A stretch of 5,807 nt of DNA from Lutispora sp. (GTDB lineage: Bacteria; Bacillota; Clostridia; Lutisporales; Lutisporaceae). The position numbers and the translations under genes were made by a program. Below the pieces are notes generated by a model. That model was not told where the DNA came from. It did not search any database and worked only from the letters and a program-made list of their open reading frames with translations. Shown here piece by piece: positions 1 through 5,574 of the stretch; the first letter of the stretch is position 1; each line of letters starts with the position of its first letter. Location: NCBI GenBank assembly GCA_030834765.1, contig JAUQXG010000518.1, forward strand, positions 1 through 5,807. The letters are read 5' to 3'.

Positions 1-252
1 TTCGCGTTGCATGGCTGTCTCTATACTTTCATTTGCAGCTACATGTCCAGAAGCCGCTATGTCATACCAACCAGGAAAGTCTTCTTTGTTATATGAGCGT
101 TGTTGAAAATATAACCAATCTATTGTTCTCTTTTTTTCTATTATCCAGCAATGGACTACCTGATGCAATAATCCTTTGGTGTGAACCTCTGAACGCGTTG
201 ACCTACCAATTTCATTTAGTTCCTCATCATATACTTTCAATATTTCTTCCAT
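1..252 (-). CDS. Nudix hydrolase, Idi/YfcD-like (3-prime end beyond window)
   Basis: Read on the minus strand from the ATG at 252, an uninterrupted frame of 84 codons runs off the left edge. It begins MEEILKVYDEELNEIG and reaches a perfect Nudix box start, G-x5-E-x7-RE (GHVAANESIETAMQRE, residues 69-84), exactly where the window stops. The rest of the box and the C-terminal half are therefore missing here. The N-terminal pattern (a 'vyDeelneIG' strand, 'HqvvhcWii', then 'FPGWYDIAASGHV') is typical of the Nudix subgroup often annotated as isopentenyl-diphosphate isomerase-like or YfcD-like. Such enzymes hydrolyse nucleoside-diphosphate-linked compounds with Mg2+ held by the box glutamates; the substrate cannot be told from sequence. 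An AAGGGGG ribosome binding site lies 12 nt upstream, a somewhat long spacing, and an in-frame TAG further upstream rules out an earlier start nearby. The gene is divergent from the LysR regulator, which makes it a candidate target. Confidence 0.88.
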   Translation of the reverse strand, partial: MEEILKVYDEELNEIGRSTRSEVHTKGLLHQVVHCWIIEKKRTIDWLYFQQRSYNKEDFPGWYDIAASGHVAANESIETAMQRE

Positions 253-410
253 AAGTCGTCTAAACCCCCTTAGCTATAACTAACAATATTAAATTATGAA
301 GCAATTAATATTTTCCAATAGGATGCTCCCTTATGATATCTTATAGGAATATAACTACGTCCTATCAACCCCTTTGCATCGGTACATCTATTTAATCCCT
401 AACCCTTTAA

Positions 411-424
411 TTTAGTATACTAAA
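411..424. promoter_or_regulatory. 14 bp perfect palindrome, possible operator or -10 region
   Basis: TTTAGTATACTAAA is self-complementary over 14 bp and lies in the divergent intergenic region. It contains TATACT on both strands, one base from the -10 consensus. No convincing -35 was found at 16-18 bp on either strand (best about 3 of 6). It could be a repressor or activator site, a -10 core for either gene, or chance in AT-rich DNA. Confidence 0.35.
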
Positions 425-464
425 GGATTTTCAATTTTAAAAACGAATCATATTAATAGTAGCA

Positions 465-479
465 ATCGAAATATTCGAT
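465..479. promoter_or_regulatory. LysR-type operator, ATC-N9-GAT (T-N11-A box)
   Basis: The 15 bp ATCGAA-ATA-TTCGAT has perfect 6 bp arms around a 3 bp centre. It fits the LysR-family recognition pattern T-N11-A in its stricter ATC-N9-GAT form. It ends 6 bp before the GGGAGG ribosome binding site of the LysR gene. Binding by the adjacent regulator, with negative autoregulation, is inferred from position and family habit. Confidence 0.6.
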
Positions 480-496
480 AATAATGGGAGGCATAT

Positions 497-1375
497 ATGA
501 ATATTGAATCAATTGAAACCTTTGTGATTCTTGCCGAAAATGAGAATTTTACCAAAACTGCAGAAATTCAATATTTAGTTCAATCAACGATATCAAATAG
601 AATAAATGAACTTGAAAAGTATATTGGAAAAGAATTATTTCTGAGAAATAATAAAAGCGTAAAGCTAACAGCATATGGGAAGGCCTTTTTACCATATGCT
701 AAGAGTATGATTATGCTGAAAAGAGATGGGATAATAAAGGCCAGAGCAGTAGGAATATATGAGGATAGACTAGCTTTAGGTTTAGAAAATTCTATATATA
801 AAGGTGTTGTTTCATCAATAATAAAAGAATACTATTTAGCTTTTACGAATATTGCTATAAAGATTAAAGTTAATCATTCTGAGGACATTATAAATCTATT
901 AGGTGATGGTATATTAGATATTGGATTTGTTTATACAAAATTGAAATCAAGTAAATTCGAAGTTATAAATTTTGGGAAAGATGAAATAATTTTAGTAACA
1001 AGTCCTAAAAATAAAATAATGGGACAGGCTGAAATTTCTTATACAGACTTAATACAATTACCTTTACTCTATGCAGATTTAGGTGAAGAATTTTTTAAAT
1101 GGTTGAGTATATTATTTGGAGACAGCCCGTTACTAAAGCTTTCAGTTGATGAAATTTCTTATGTGATTGATTTCGTTAAAGAAGGTTTTGGTTATGCCTT
1201 TATTACTAAATCATCGGCTAAAAGCGAACTTGAACATGGCGAGATAATACAAGTAAAAATTAAGGATTCAGTACCACCTTCGAGACAAATTTATATGTTA
1301 ATTAATAAAAATAAAAAAGATACTCTGGCAATAAAGAGCTGGATGGATATAGTAAATTCCATGAATAAATCATAA
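497..1375 (+). CDS. LysR-type transcriptional regulator
   Basis: The 292-residue protein has the usual LysR-family length. Residues 1-60 form the winged helix-turn-helix: 'ETFVILAENENFTKTAE' leads into the recognition helix around 'VQSTISNRINELEKYIG' and the wing 'ELFLRNNKSVKLTAYGK'. This is followed by the linker helix (about 61-85) and a periplasmic-binding-protein-like effector domain (about 90-290). Such regulators act as cytoplasmic DNA-binding tetramers that respond to a small ligand and often control a divergent gene and themselves. The ATG at 497 is preceded by GGGAGG with 5 nt spacing, and the N-terminus aligns with the family without extra residues. The ligand cannot be assigned. 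The divergent partner is a Nudix hydrolase, and a T-N11-A box sits just upstream. The gene ends TAATAA and runs straight into a yyaL remnant with no clear terminator between them. Confidence 0.93.
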   Translation: MNIESIETFVILAENENFTKTAEIQYLVQSTISNRINELEKYIGKELFLRNNKSVKLTAYGKAFLPYAKSMIMLKRDGIIKARAVGIYEDRLALGLENSIYKGVVSSIIKEYYLAFTNIAIKIKVNHSEDIINLLGDGILDIGFVYTKLKSSKFEVINFGKDEIILVTSPKNKIMGQAEISYTDLIQLPLLYADLGEEFFKWLSILFGDSPLLKLSVDEISYVIDFVKEGFGYAFITKSSAKSELEHGEIIQVKIKDSVPPSRQIYMLINKNKKDTLAIKSWMDIVNSMNKS

Positions 1376-1380
1376 TAAGG

Positions 1381-1472
1381 AATGGTTCTGCAACAAAATC
1401 TGAGGATGTTAAAAATATGCCCACAACCCAGTAAACTGGTAACGATGGGGAGATGAAGCCTTCGAAAAAGCA
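1381..1472 (+). pseudogene. YyaL/DUF255 N-terminal remnant, copy 1 (decayed)
   Basis: Six bases after the LysR stop codon, a degraded copy of the start of a thioredoxin-domain YyaL (SPATA20-like) gene can be read. The frame covering 1416-1472 gives YAHNPVNW, a stop where Tyr is expected, R, then WGDEAFEKA and another stop. The family consensus is '[20 protein letters not shown]'. Further upstream, a weak match to 'NRLAxEKSPYLL' needs a 1 nt deletion near 1411. Over 42 aligned bases (1431-1472) it matches the third copy in this window at 32 positions by hand count. No ribosome binding site or intact frame remains, so it is a relic. Everything past 'EAFEKA' is not convincingly recognisable. The call rests mainly on NPVNW plus WGDEAF at the correct spacing. 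Confidence 0.68.
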
Positions 1473-1522
1473 TAAGATAATTTGTTATATAAGGCGAATT
1501 TATTGCTTATTTCCTTCGTAAC

Positions 1523-1551
1523 TTGACTTGTAGTTTTTCATAATATAACAT
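1523..1551 (+). promoter_or_regulatory. candidate promoter of the three-domain gene
   Basis: TTGACT (1523-1528) is separated by 17 bp from TAACAT (1546-1551). TATAAC at 1544 is an alternative -10 with a short 15 bp spacer. It would start transcription near 1558, about 45 nt before the ATG at 1604. It fits because no gene on the same strand abuts upstream, but in AT-rich DNA such matches are common. Confidence 0.42.
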
Positions 1552-1603
1552 TTAGATATTGAGGTTAATGATACTAGTATTTTATATGAGTTGGGAGGAG
1601 AAT

Positions 1604-3385
1604 ATGAATAATTGCAATAGTATTATTTTCGACTTGGACGGTACCATATTTAAAACTGATACAGTATTCATAGAAGCTCTTCGCAAGGTCTGTTTAGCTA
1701 GGAAGATTCTTGTGCAAGATAAAGAATACATAACCAAGCTAATAGGAAAGCCAATGACTGAGATATGTAGGTTAATTTTCGGTGAGAATATTGATGATAA
1801 TGAAGTCGAATGTATAAGAAGTGAAGTAAGAAAAATAGAGAACAGGATTATTGCCCTAGATGGAATGCTGTATGAGGGCGTTGTTGAGATGCTTGAAAAG
1901 CTCAGATTGGATGGCTATACATTATGTATTTGCAGTAATGGTAGCCTACAGTACATTGATAATGTACTTTGTACTTTTAACATTAAAGATAAATTTACGA
2001 TTATAAAGTCCAGGTTAGAAGGATTTTCAAAATCACAGTTAATAAAGCAGATACTGGATGAAAGTAAATGTTGTAGTTCTATTATTGTCGGAGATACGCA
2101 TATTGACTTTGAAGCAGCTGATGATACTGGATGCATTTCAATTGGCGTATCATACGGCTATGGGGGTAATGATTGTGAGCAGGCAGATTTTTTAGCATCT
2201 TGCCCTTCAGATATTTATAATATAATTATGAAAATCAATTGTGCTTATAGAGATATTGCTCAACAATTAATAAATAAAAAAACTAGGACTAAGCCCCTTA
2301 TTGTAGGAATTAACGGGGTAGATACATCAGGAAAATCAACGTTAACTAAGGAACTTAGCAAATATCTCCACAAATCTGGCTTCAAGGTTCAAATCGTCCA
2401 TCTGGATGATTTCCATAATCCTTCAAGTGTAAGAAGCAAAGAATCAGACCCTGTCATTAGTTATTTTAATAATGCATTTGACTTTAAGTGTCTTGAAAAT
2501 GAAATTCTTGAACCTATTTCATTAAAAGGCTTTTTTGATAAAGAACTTATATTGTTAGACTTGCAAAAAGACCAGTATAGTAACAAAAAAAGATATGTAG
2601 TTGACAAAGATACTATTGTTTTAGTGGAGGGAGTATTGCTGTATAGAGAACCAATCGATAAATACTTTGACTTTAAGATATACATTGATATTTCTTTTGA
2701 CGAAGTAATTAAGAGAGCTTTGAAAAGGGATTCTGGAATATTTGGCAATTCTGTCACAGAAAAATACTACAAAAAATATATTCCTATCCAGAAGCTTTAT
2801 ATTGATAAGTATAAGCCGAAGGAAAAGAGTAATATAGTTATAGACAATGAAGATTATATGAAACCGAAAATTATAAAGAGGGAATTAATTGATAAGCCTG
2901 ATACTGATAGAGTACAGCTTATACCTATAGAAGATAGATATATTGATGAGATAAACAAAATGCAAGGAGATTCAATAACACAGGAAATGCTTGGGGTTGT
3001 TTCATTTCCTGATATTAATTACTACATGGATAAAAATAATAAATGTTATGTTATATTGAAAGAAAATAATGAATTTGTTGGAAGCGTTGAACTTTTTAAT
3101 ATATCCTGGAAGAATAGATGTGCAGAGTTTAGTATTGAAATAATGCCTTCCCATAGAGGCAATAGATATGGTTATGATGCTACAAAGAAGATATTAGATA
3201 TTGGATTTCATCAACTAGGGCTTAATAGAATATGGCTGAGAGTACTTGAACACAATAACAAAGCCATTGGTTTGTATGAAAAAATTGGGTTTGTAAACGA
3301 AGGTATATGTAAGGAAGAGAGCTTGAGAAGAGGCAGATTTACTAATCAAGTACAAATGAGTATTTTAAGAAGAGAATGGGTATAG
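1604..3385 (+). CDS. HAD phosphatase / uridine-kinase-like kinase / GNAT acetyltransferase fusion
   Basis: This 593-residue cytoplasmic protein has three enzyme domains in one frame. Residues 1-215 are a HAD hydrolase: DLDGT at 10-14 (nucleophile Asp10, acid Asp12), Ser111 in 'CSNGS', a probable Lys143, and the metal-binding 'GDTHID' at 163-168. Residues 228-425 are a P-loop kinase of the uridine kinase/phosphoribulokinase type: Walker A GVDTSGKS (238-245), 'HLDDFH' (266-271), 'VEGVLLYRE' (341-349) and a final 'IVIDN' strand (411-415). Residues about 437-593 are a RimJ/RimL-like GNAT domain with 'EIMPSHRGNRYGYDA' and 'NRIWLRVLEHNNKAIGLYEKIGF'. The ATG at 1604 is preferred over the in-frame TTG at 1559 because GGGAGGAG lies directly upstream and the HAD motif then sits at the usual distance. 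Its substrates are unknown. Phosphorylation, dephosphorylation and acetylation of one class of small molecule (nucleoside, sugar or antibiotic) is a guess from domain content. A terminator follows, so it is probably monocistronic. Confidence 0.92.
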   Translation: MNNCNSIIFDLDGTIFKTDTVFIEALRKVCLARKILVQDKEYITKLIGKPMTEICRLIFGENIDDNEVECIRSEVRKIENRIIALDGMLYEGVVEMLEKLRLDGYTLCICSNGSLQYIDNVLCTFNIKDKFTIIKSRLEGFSKSQLIKQILDESKCCSSIIVGDTHIDFEAADDTGCISIGVSYGYGGNDCEQADFLASCPSDIYNIIMKINCAYRDIAQQLINKKTRTKPLIVGINGVDTSGKSTLTKELSKYLHKSGFKVQIVHLDDFHNPSSVRSKESDPVISYFNNAFDFKCLENEILEPISLKGFFDKELILLDLQKDQYSNKKRYVVDKDTIVLVEGVLLYREPIDKYFDFKIYIDISFDEVIKRALKRDSGIFGNSVTEKYYKKYIPIQKLYIDKYKPKEKSNIVIDNEDYMKPKIIKRELIDKPDTDRVQLIPIEDRYIDEINKMQGDSITQEMLGVVSFPDINYYMDKNNKCYVILKENNEFVGSVELFNISWKNRCAEFSIEIMPSHRGNRYGYDATKKILDIGFHQLGLNRIWLRVLEHNNKAIGLYEKIGFVNEGICKEESLRRGRFTNQVQMSILRREWV

Positions 3386-3425
3386 TCTATTCTCTTATAA
3401 TCTTAAGCTAATATGCACATAAAAT

Positions 3426-3457
3426 AGGACTATAGATTTTCGCTATAAGTCCTTTTG
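3426..3457 (+). terminator. Rho-independent terminator after the three-domain gene
   Basis: AGGACTATAG (3426-3435) pairs with CTATAAGTCCT (3443-3453) around a 7 nt loop, leaving one bulged A. The stem runs into TTTT at 3453-3456. Upstream AAAA could extend pairing into the T-run, so it may also work in reverse. It lies 41 bp after the stop codon at 3385. Confidence 0.75.
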
Positions 3458-3496
3458 TATTTATGCTGAATTAATATTTTGCATTGAAAATACAAA
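3454..3496. repeat. AT-rich imperfect inverted repeat
   Basis: TTTGTATTT (3454-3462) is complementary to AAATACAAA (3488-3496). Just inside, ATGC (3463-3466) is complementary to GCAT (3481-3484), with three unpaired bases (3485-3487) on the right arm and a 14 nt loop. It lies between the terminator and the second yyaL start. It may be a weak second terminator structure, the leader of the yyaL fragment, or a chance product of base composition. Confidence 0.35.
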
Positions 3497-3539
3497 TAAT
3501 AAGAAAGCCCGAAAACTTGAAATGAAGGAAGGTGATAGT

Positions 3540-3665
3540 ATGACACAAAGTTTAAGAGTACCCAATCGGTTAGCCCAAGAAAAATCGCCATATCTTTTAC
3601 AACATGCAAATAATCCAGTTAATTGGTATCCTTGGGGTAATGAGGCTTCTACTTATTTCCATTAA
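3540..3665 (+). pseudogene. YyaL/DUF255 N-terminal fragment, copy 2 (41 codons)
   Basis: An ATG at 3540 with a GAAGGAAGG ribosome binding site 5-8 nt upstream opens a 41-codon frame. Residues 9-36 contain [18 protein letters not shown] followed by [10 protein letters not shown], which is the highly conserved N-terminus of the YyaL/DUF255 thioredoxin-domain family (SPATA20-like, about 600-700 residues). After 'WGNEA' the family match stops abruptly; five unrelated residues (STYFH) and TAA follow. The CxxC active-site region and the whole six-hairpin C-terminal domain are absent, so it cannot have the parent function. The start signals look intact, so a short peptide could still be made. Right of the break is the converging nucleotidyltransferase gene, whose stop codon lies 38 bp away; the break therefore marks a recombination or deletion junction. 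Confidence 0.88.
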
Positions 3666-3703
3666 TAACTTCTCATACTCCTGACATTGTTACAATTCTC
3701 CTA

Positions 3704-4789
3704 TCATGCATTACCCATATATGCTTTGTATAATTCTTCAAAAGAATCATAGCGAACAACTTCTCTGCCAACCTTCTTATATTCATCAAGATAATCATCC
3801 ATAATCTGCATAAAGCTTTCTCTGAATGTATCAAGAGCATCAGATGAAAAATATTTCATTACATCGAATTTTTTTGTTCCTCTGTCTGCTGTCATCTCAT
3901 CCAAATAATCCTGAGCGCATACAGCAGTGAGAAAGGCATATGACTTATCCTTTACTTGTGTACTGTTAATTACCTTATTTCTCAGATTGCACCACAGTTC
4001 TTCATATGTACCATCAAGATTATCATAGGTTGGAACCGGATGTTCTATCAGTTCGGCATCCATTTTATCATAAAGCATGGTAATATCTTTCAATAATATG
4101 AAGGCTGCACTTCTGATTTCATCAATCGACTTAGCATTTATTATGTCCATATATGTCTTTTCAAAGTTATTTGGTAAATATTTTAATGGACTCAACTCAT
4201 CAAGATACCTCCTTAAACCATGCTGAAAGCATGTATTATTTAAGCAGTTTATTGCATTTATGGTTTCAAAAGCCAGCTTACCTGATGCATATCTTGCAGC
4301 ACCAATTTCGTCTGAAAGCAAAGCTTCGGAATAGTATTGCTTTGCATTATTAATACACTTCTGTGCTCTTGCGAGAGATGATATACCAATTGGTTTTGCC
4401 AGTTTATCAAGTGCTTTTTTCTGATACGTTTTCAATCTTTCCAAATATTCAGGTTTTGCGCAGTAAAGTACCTTCATATTAGTAAGACAAGATATCATTG
4501 GGCTTTCAAGATTCGCTTCTGCCTCTATGCGAGTACCCCATGGAGTACAGTAAATATCATATCCAACATCATCCAAGATAAACGCTGCTGATATTTTCCA
4601 ACCTCTGTTAGTATTATTGATAATAATCAAATCAAGGTCACTCTTTTCATGGAAATCTCCGGTTGAAAACGAACCTGAGAGTCCAATAATTGCTATATCT
4701 TCTGGAAAATCACGTTTTGCGCGCTCAATGACCATGCTTATAAGTTTTTCATTCTTTTCAATTAATTTCTTCTTTATATTTTCATCCAT
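3704..4789 (-). CDS. nucleotidyltransferase of the aminoglycoside-nucleotidyltransferase type
   Basis: On the minus strand a 361-residue protein carries the nucleotidyltransferase signature GSFSTGDFHEKSDLDLI. Gly39-Ser40 form the nucleotide-binding turn, and Asp51 and Asp53 are the metal-binding pair. Asp78 in 'GYDIY' is the likely third acidic residue on the following strand. The remainder (about 110-361) is mostly helical and resembles the helical C-terminal half of ANT/LinB-like enzymes. These transfer a nucleoside monophosphate to hydroxyls of antibiotics or other small molecules, but many members have no known substrate, so resistance is only a possibility. The start at 4789 has AAGGGA 8 nt upstream. 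An in-frame ATG at 4837 would add 16 residues but lacks a ribosome binding site. The gene faces the three-domain gene, with yyaL fragments on both sides. It is probably a single-gene transcription unit. Confidence 0.88.
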   Translation of the reverse strand: MDENIKKKLIEKNEKLISMVIERAKRDFPEDIAIIGLSGSFSTGDFHEKSDLDLIIINNTNRGWKISAAFILDDVGYDIYCTPWGTRIEAEANLESPMISCLTNMKVLYCAKPEYLERLKTYQKKALDKLAKPIGISSLARAQKCINNAKQYYSEALLSDEIGAARYASGKLAFETINAINCLNNTCFQHGLRRYLDELSPLKYLPNNFEKTYMDIINAKSIDEIRSAAFILLKDITMLYDKMDAELIEHPVPTYDNLDGTYEELWCNLRNKVINSTQVKDKSYAFLTAVCAQDYLDEMTADRGTKKFDVMKYFSSDALDTFRESFMQIMDDYLDEYKKVGREVVRYDSFEELYKAYMGNA

Positions 4790-4867
4790 AGCTATCTTCC
4801 CTTCATTAATGCATATTTTGTAATCAAAATATAACATAAAAATGATACGCCTTATAGGTAATGAATG

Positions 4868-4896
4868 ATTATATTTGTTTTTGGTACAAATACTGA
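4868..4896 (-). promoter_or_regulatory. candidate promoter of the nucleotidyltransferase gene
   Basis: On the minus strand a perfect TATAAT lies at 4873-4868, about 79 bp upstream of the ATG at 4789. The hexamer 17 bp further up, TCAGTA (4896-4891), is a poor -35, so the call rests on the -10 and position alone. Confidence 0.3.
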
Positions 4897-4912
4897 AAAG
4901 TATCCTTTTTGT

Positions 4913-4942
4913 TTGTTGGTTATACTATTAAATCGATATAAA
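4913..4942 (+). promoter_or_regulatory. candidate promoter upstream of yyaL copy 3
   Basis: TTGTTG (4913-4918) and TATAAA (4937-4942) are separated by 18 bp and lie 27 bp before the ATG at 4970. The -35 matches consensus only at TTG; the -10 matches 5 of 6. If real, the truncated yyaL copy kept its native promoter as well as its ribosome binding site. Confidence 0.33.
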
Positions 4943-4969
4943 TGCTGAAATGTAAAAGGAGGAGGTTTT

Positions 4970-5167
4970 ATGAAAATAATTGAAAGAATACATAATAGAT
5001 TAGCAAAAGAAAAGTCACCCTATCTTCTCCAGCATCAATATAATCCTGTTAATTGGTATCCGTGGGGCGATGAAGCCTTTAGGAAAGCACAGAGAGAAGG
5101 TAAATCTGTGTTCCTTTCTATAGGTATTCATAAATGGATATAGAAATCAACCTGTAACTGATGTCAA
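4970..5167 (+). pseudogene. YyaL/DUF255 N-terminal fragment, copy 3 (57 codons plus decayed extension)
   Basis: The ATG at 4970 follows a strong AAGGAGGAGG ribosome binding site. The 57-codon frame includes [18 protein letters not shown], then [19 protein letters not shown], then SVFLSIG, matching the YyaL/DUF255 thioredoxin-domain family further in than copy 2. The frame then reads IHKWI and a TAG at 5141. In the same frame, codons 5147-5167 read S-T-C-N-stop-C-Q where the family has S-T-C-H-W-C-H: the active-site cysteine codons remain, but His became Asn, Trp became TGA and His became Gln. About 20 nt between 'FLSIG' and 'STC' look inserted, flanked by TCA on both sides. Past 5167 I cannot align it with confidence. 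The parent enzyme function is lost; the 57-residue peptide could still be translated. Confidence 0.86.
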
Positions 5168-5384
5168 ACCAGTTACTAGAACCAATATGAGACTTCAATA
5201 TCAAGCTTTCTAAGTTTTATAGTAAGGATTACTGTGTTTATTTGCCCTTGTTTCGGTATATCCTACACAATAAAATTTCACTTTACTTAACATTTGTAAT
5301 TTATGCTATATATTCTAAGCATGCAATTATGTAAGGTGTACATCAAAACTTTAAGTGGAAAGTATTGGATAAAATTAGATGTTC
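5168..5384. other. non-coding stretch, nothing recognised
   Basis: No frame with a start, ribosome binding site and family resemblance was found on either strand, and stops are frequent. It probably contains the unrecognisable decayed continuation of yyaL copy 3 followed by intergenic DNA. A short inverted repeat (GTAACTG 5154-5160 with CAGTTAC 5170-5176) straddles its left edge. Confidence 0.5.
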
Positions 5385-5404
5385 TTTATATATATATATA
5401 TAAA
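5385..5404. repeat. (TA)8 tract forming a 20 bp palindrome
   Basis: Eight TA units (5387-5402) flanked by TT and AA give a self-complementary 20 bp block. It lies directly upstream of the candidate promoter at 5405. Such a tract can slip in length and so could vary promoter context, though no variation can be seen from one sequence. Confidence 0.7.
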
Positions 5405-5433
5405 TGGAAATATCATTATAAATTATATATAAT
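5405..5433 (+). promoter_or_regulatory. candidate promoter of the CD3324-type gene
   Basis: TGGAAA (5405-5410, 4 of 6 to consensus) is separated by exactly 17 bp from a perfect TATAAT (5428-5433). Transcription would start near 5440, giving an untranslated leader of about 170 nt before the ATG at 5609. That leader contains the candidate leader peptide and hairpin. Confidence 0.5.
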
Positions 5434-5506
5434 ACTATTAGGGTATGATTATTTAAAAAAATTTGCTATTTAATAATTATATTATTTTTTAATAAGGAGG
5501 TATTGT

Positions 5507-5551
5507 TTGTTTAATAGAAGTTCATTATGCGTAGCAAAGGCTATTGCATAA
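5507..5551 (+). CDS. possible 14-codon leader peptide
   Basis: AAGGAGG (5494-5500) is a near-perfect ribosome binding site with no long frame behind it. Six bases after it, TTG at 5507 opens a short frame, MFNRSSLCVAKAIA, ending in TAA at 5549 (TAATAA). The last codons cover the whole left arm of the inverted repeat at 5533-5574 and the stop falls in its loop. A ribosome translating it would therefore block hairpin formation. An alternative small frame, ATG 5527 to TAA 5583 (18 codons), has only a weak AGAAG site. No homology is recognised; the call rests on signal spacing and on its overlap with the hairpin. Confidence 0.35.
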   Translation: MFNRSSLCVAKAIA

Positions 5552-5574
5552 TAAGATATGAAATAGCCTTTGCT
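5533..5574 (+). promoter_or_regulatory. perfect 13 bp inverted repeat in the CD3324-type leader
   Basis: AGCAAAGGCTATT (5533-5545) is fully complementary to AATAGCCTTTGCT (5562-5574) around a 16 nt loop. No T-run follows on either strand, so it is not a standard intrinsic terminator. It ends 34 bp before the ATG at 5609. It could be a translational attenuator, an RNA stability stem or a protein-binding site. Confidence 0.65.

Noticed and set aside
33..254. Plus-strand open frame of 73 codons at the left edge
   Set aside because: It is the antisense shadow of the Nudix gene, which has a full Nudix box signature on the minus strand.
1428..1439. CCAGT-AA-ACTGG inverted repeat as a LysR terminator
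   Set aside because: The loop is only 2 nt, no T-run follows, and the bases are explained by the NPVNW codons of the yyaL remnant.
1559..1603. Upstream TTG start for the three-domain protein
   Set aside because: It would add 15 residues with no family match and no ribosome binding site; GGGAGGAG immediately precedes the ATG at 1604.
3686..3696. ATTGT-T-ACAAT dyad between yyaL copy 2 and the nucleotidyltransferase stop
   Set aside because: It has a single-base centre and cannot form a hairpin; as an operator it would lie at the 3-prime end of both neighbours. Probably chance.
4890..4909. ATACT-GAAA-AGTAT hairpin followed by TTTTT as a terminator
   Set aside because: The stem is 5 bp of mostly A-T pairs and no plus-strand gene ends nearby, so it is more likely compositional.
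1381..5167. Site-specific integron-like cassette array using yyaL as attachment site
   Set aside because: The three breakpoints are at different codons, no shared core sequence or inverted repeats flank them, and no integrase or transposase is present.
5154..5176. GTAACTG/CAGTTAC inverted repeat as an insertion or attachment site
   Set aside because: It is a 7 bp repeat lying over the decayed CxxC codons of yyaL copy 3, with no second copy and no recombinase gene in the window.
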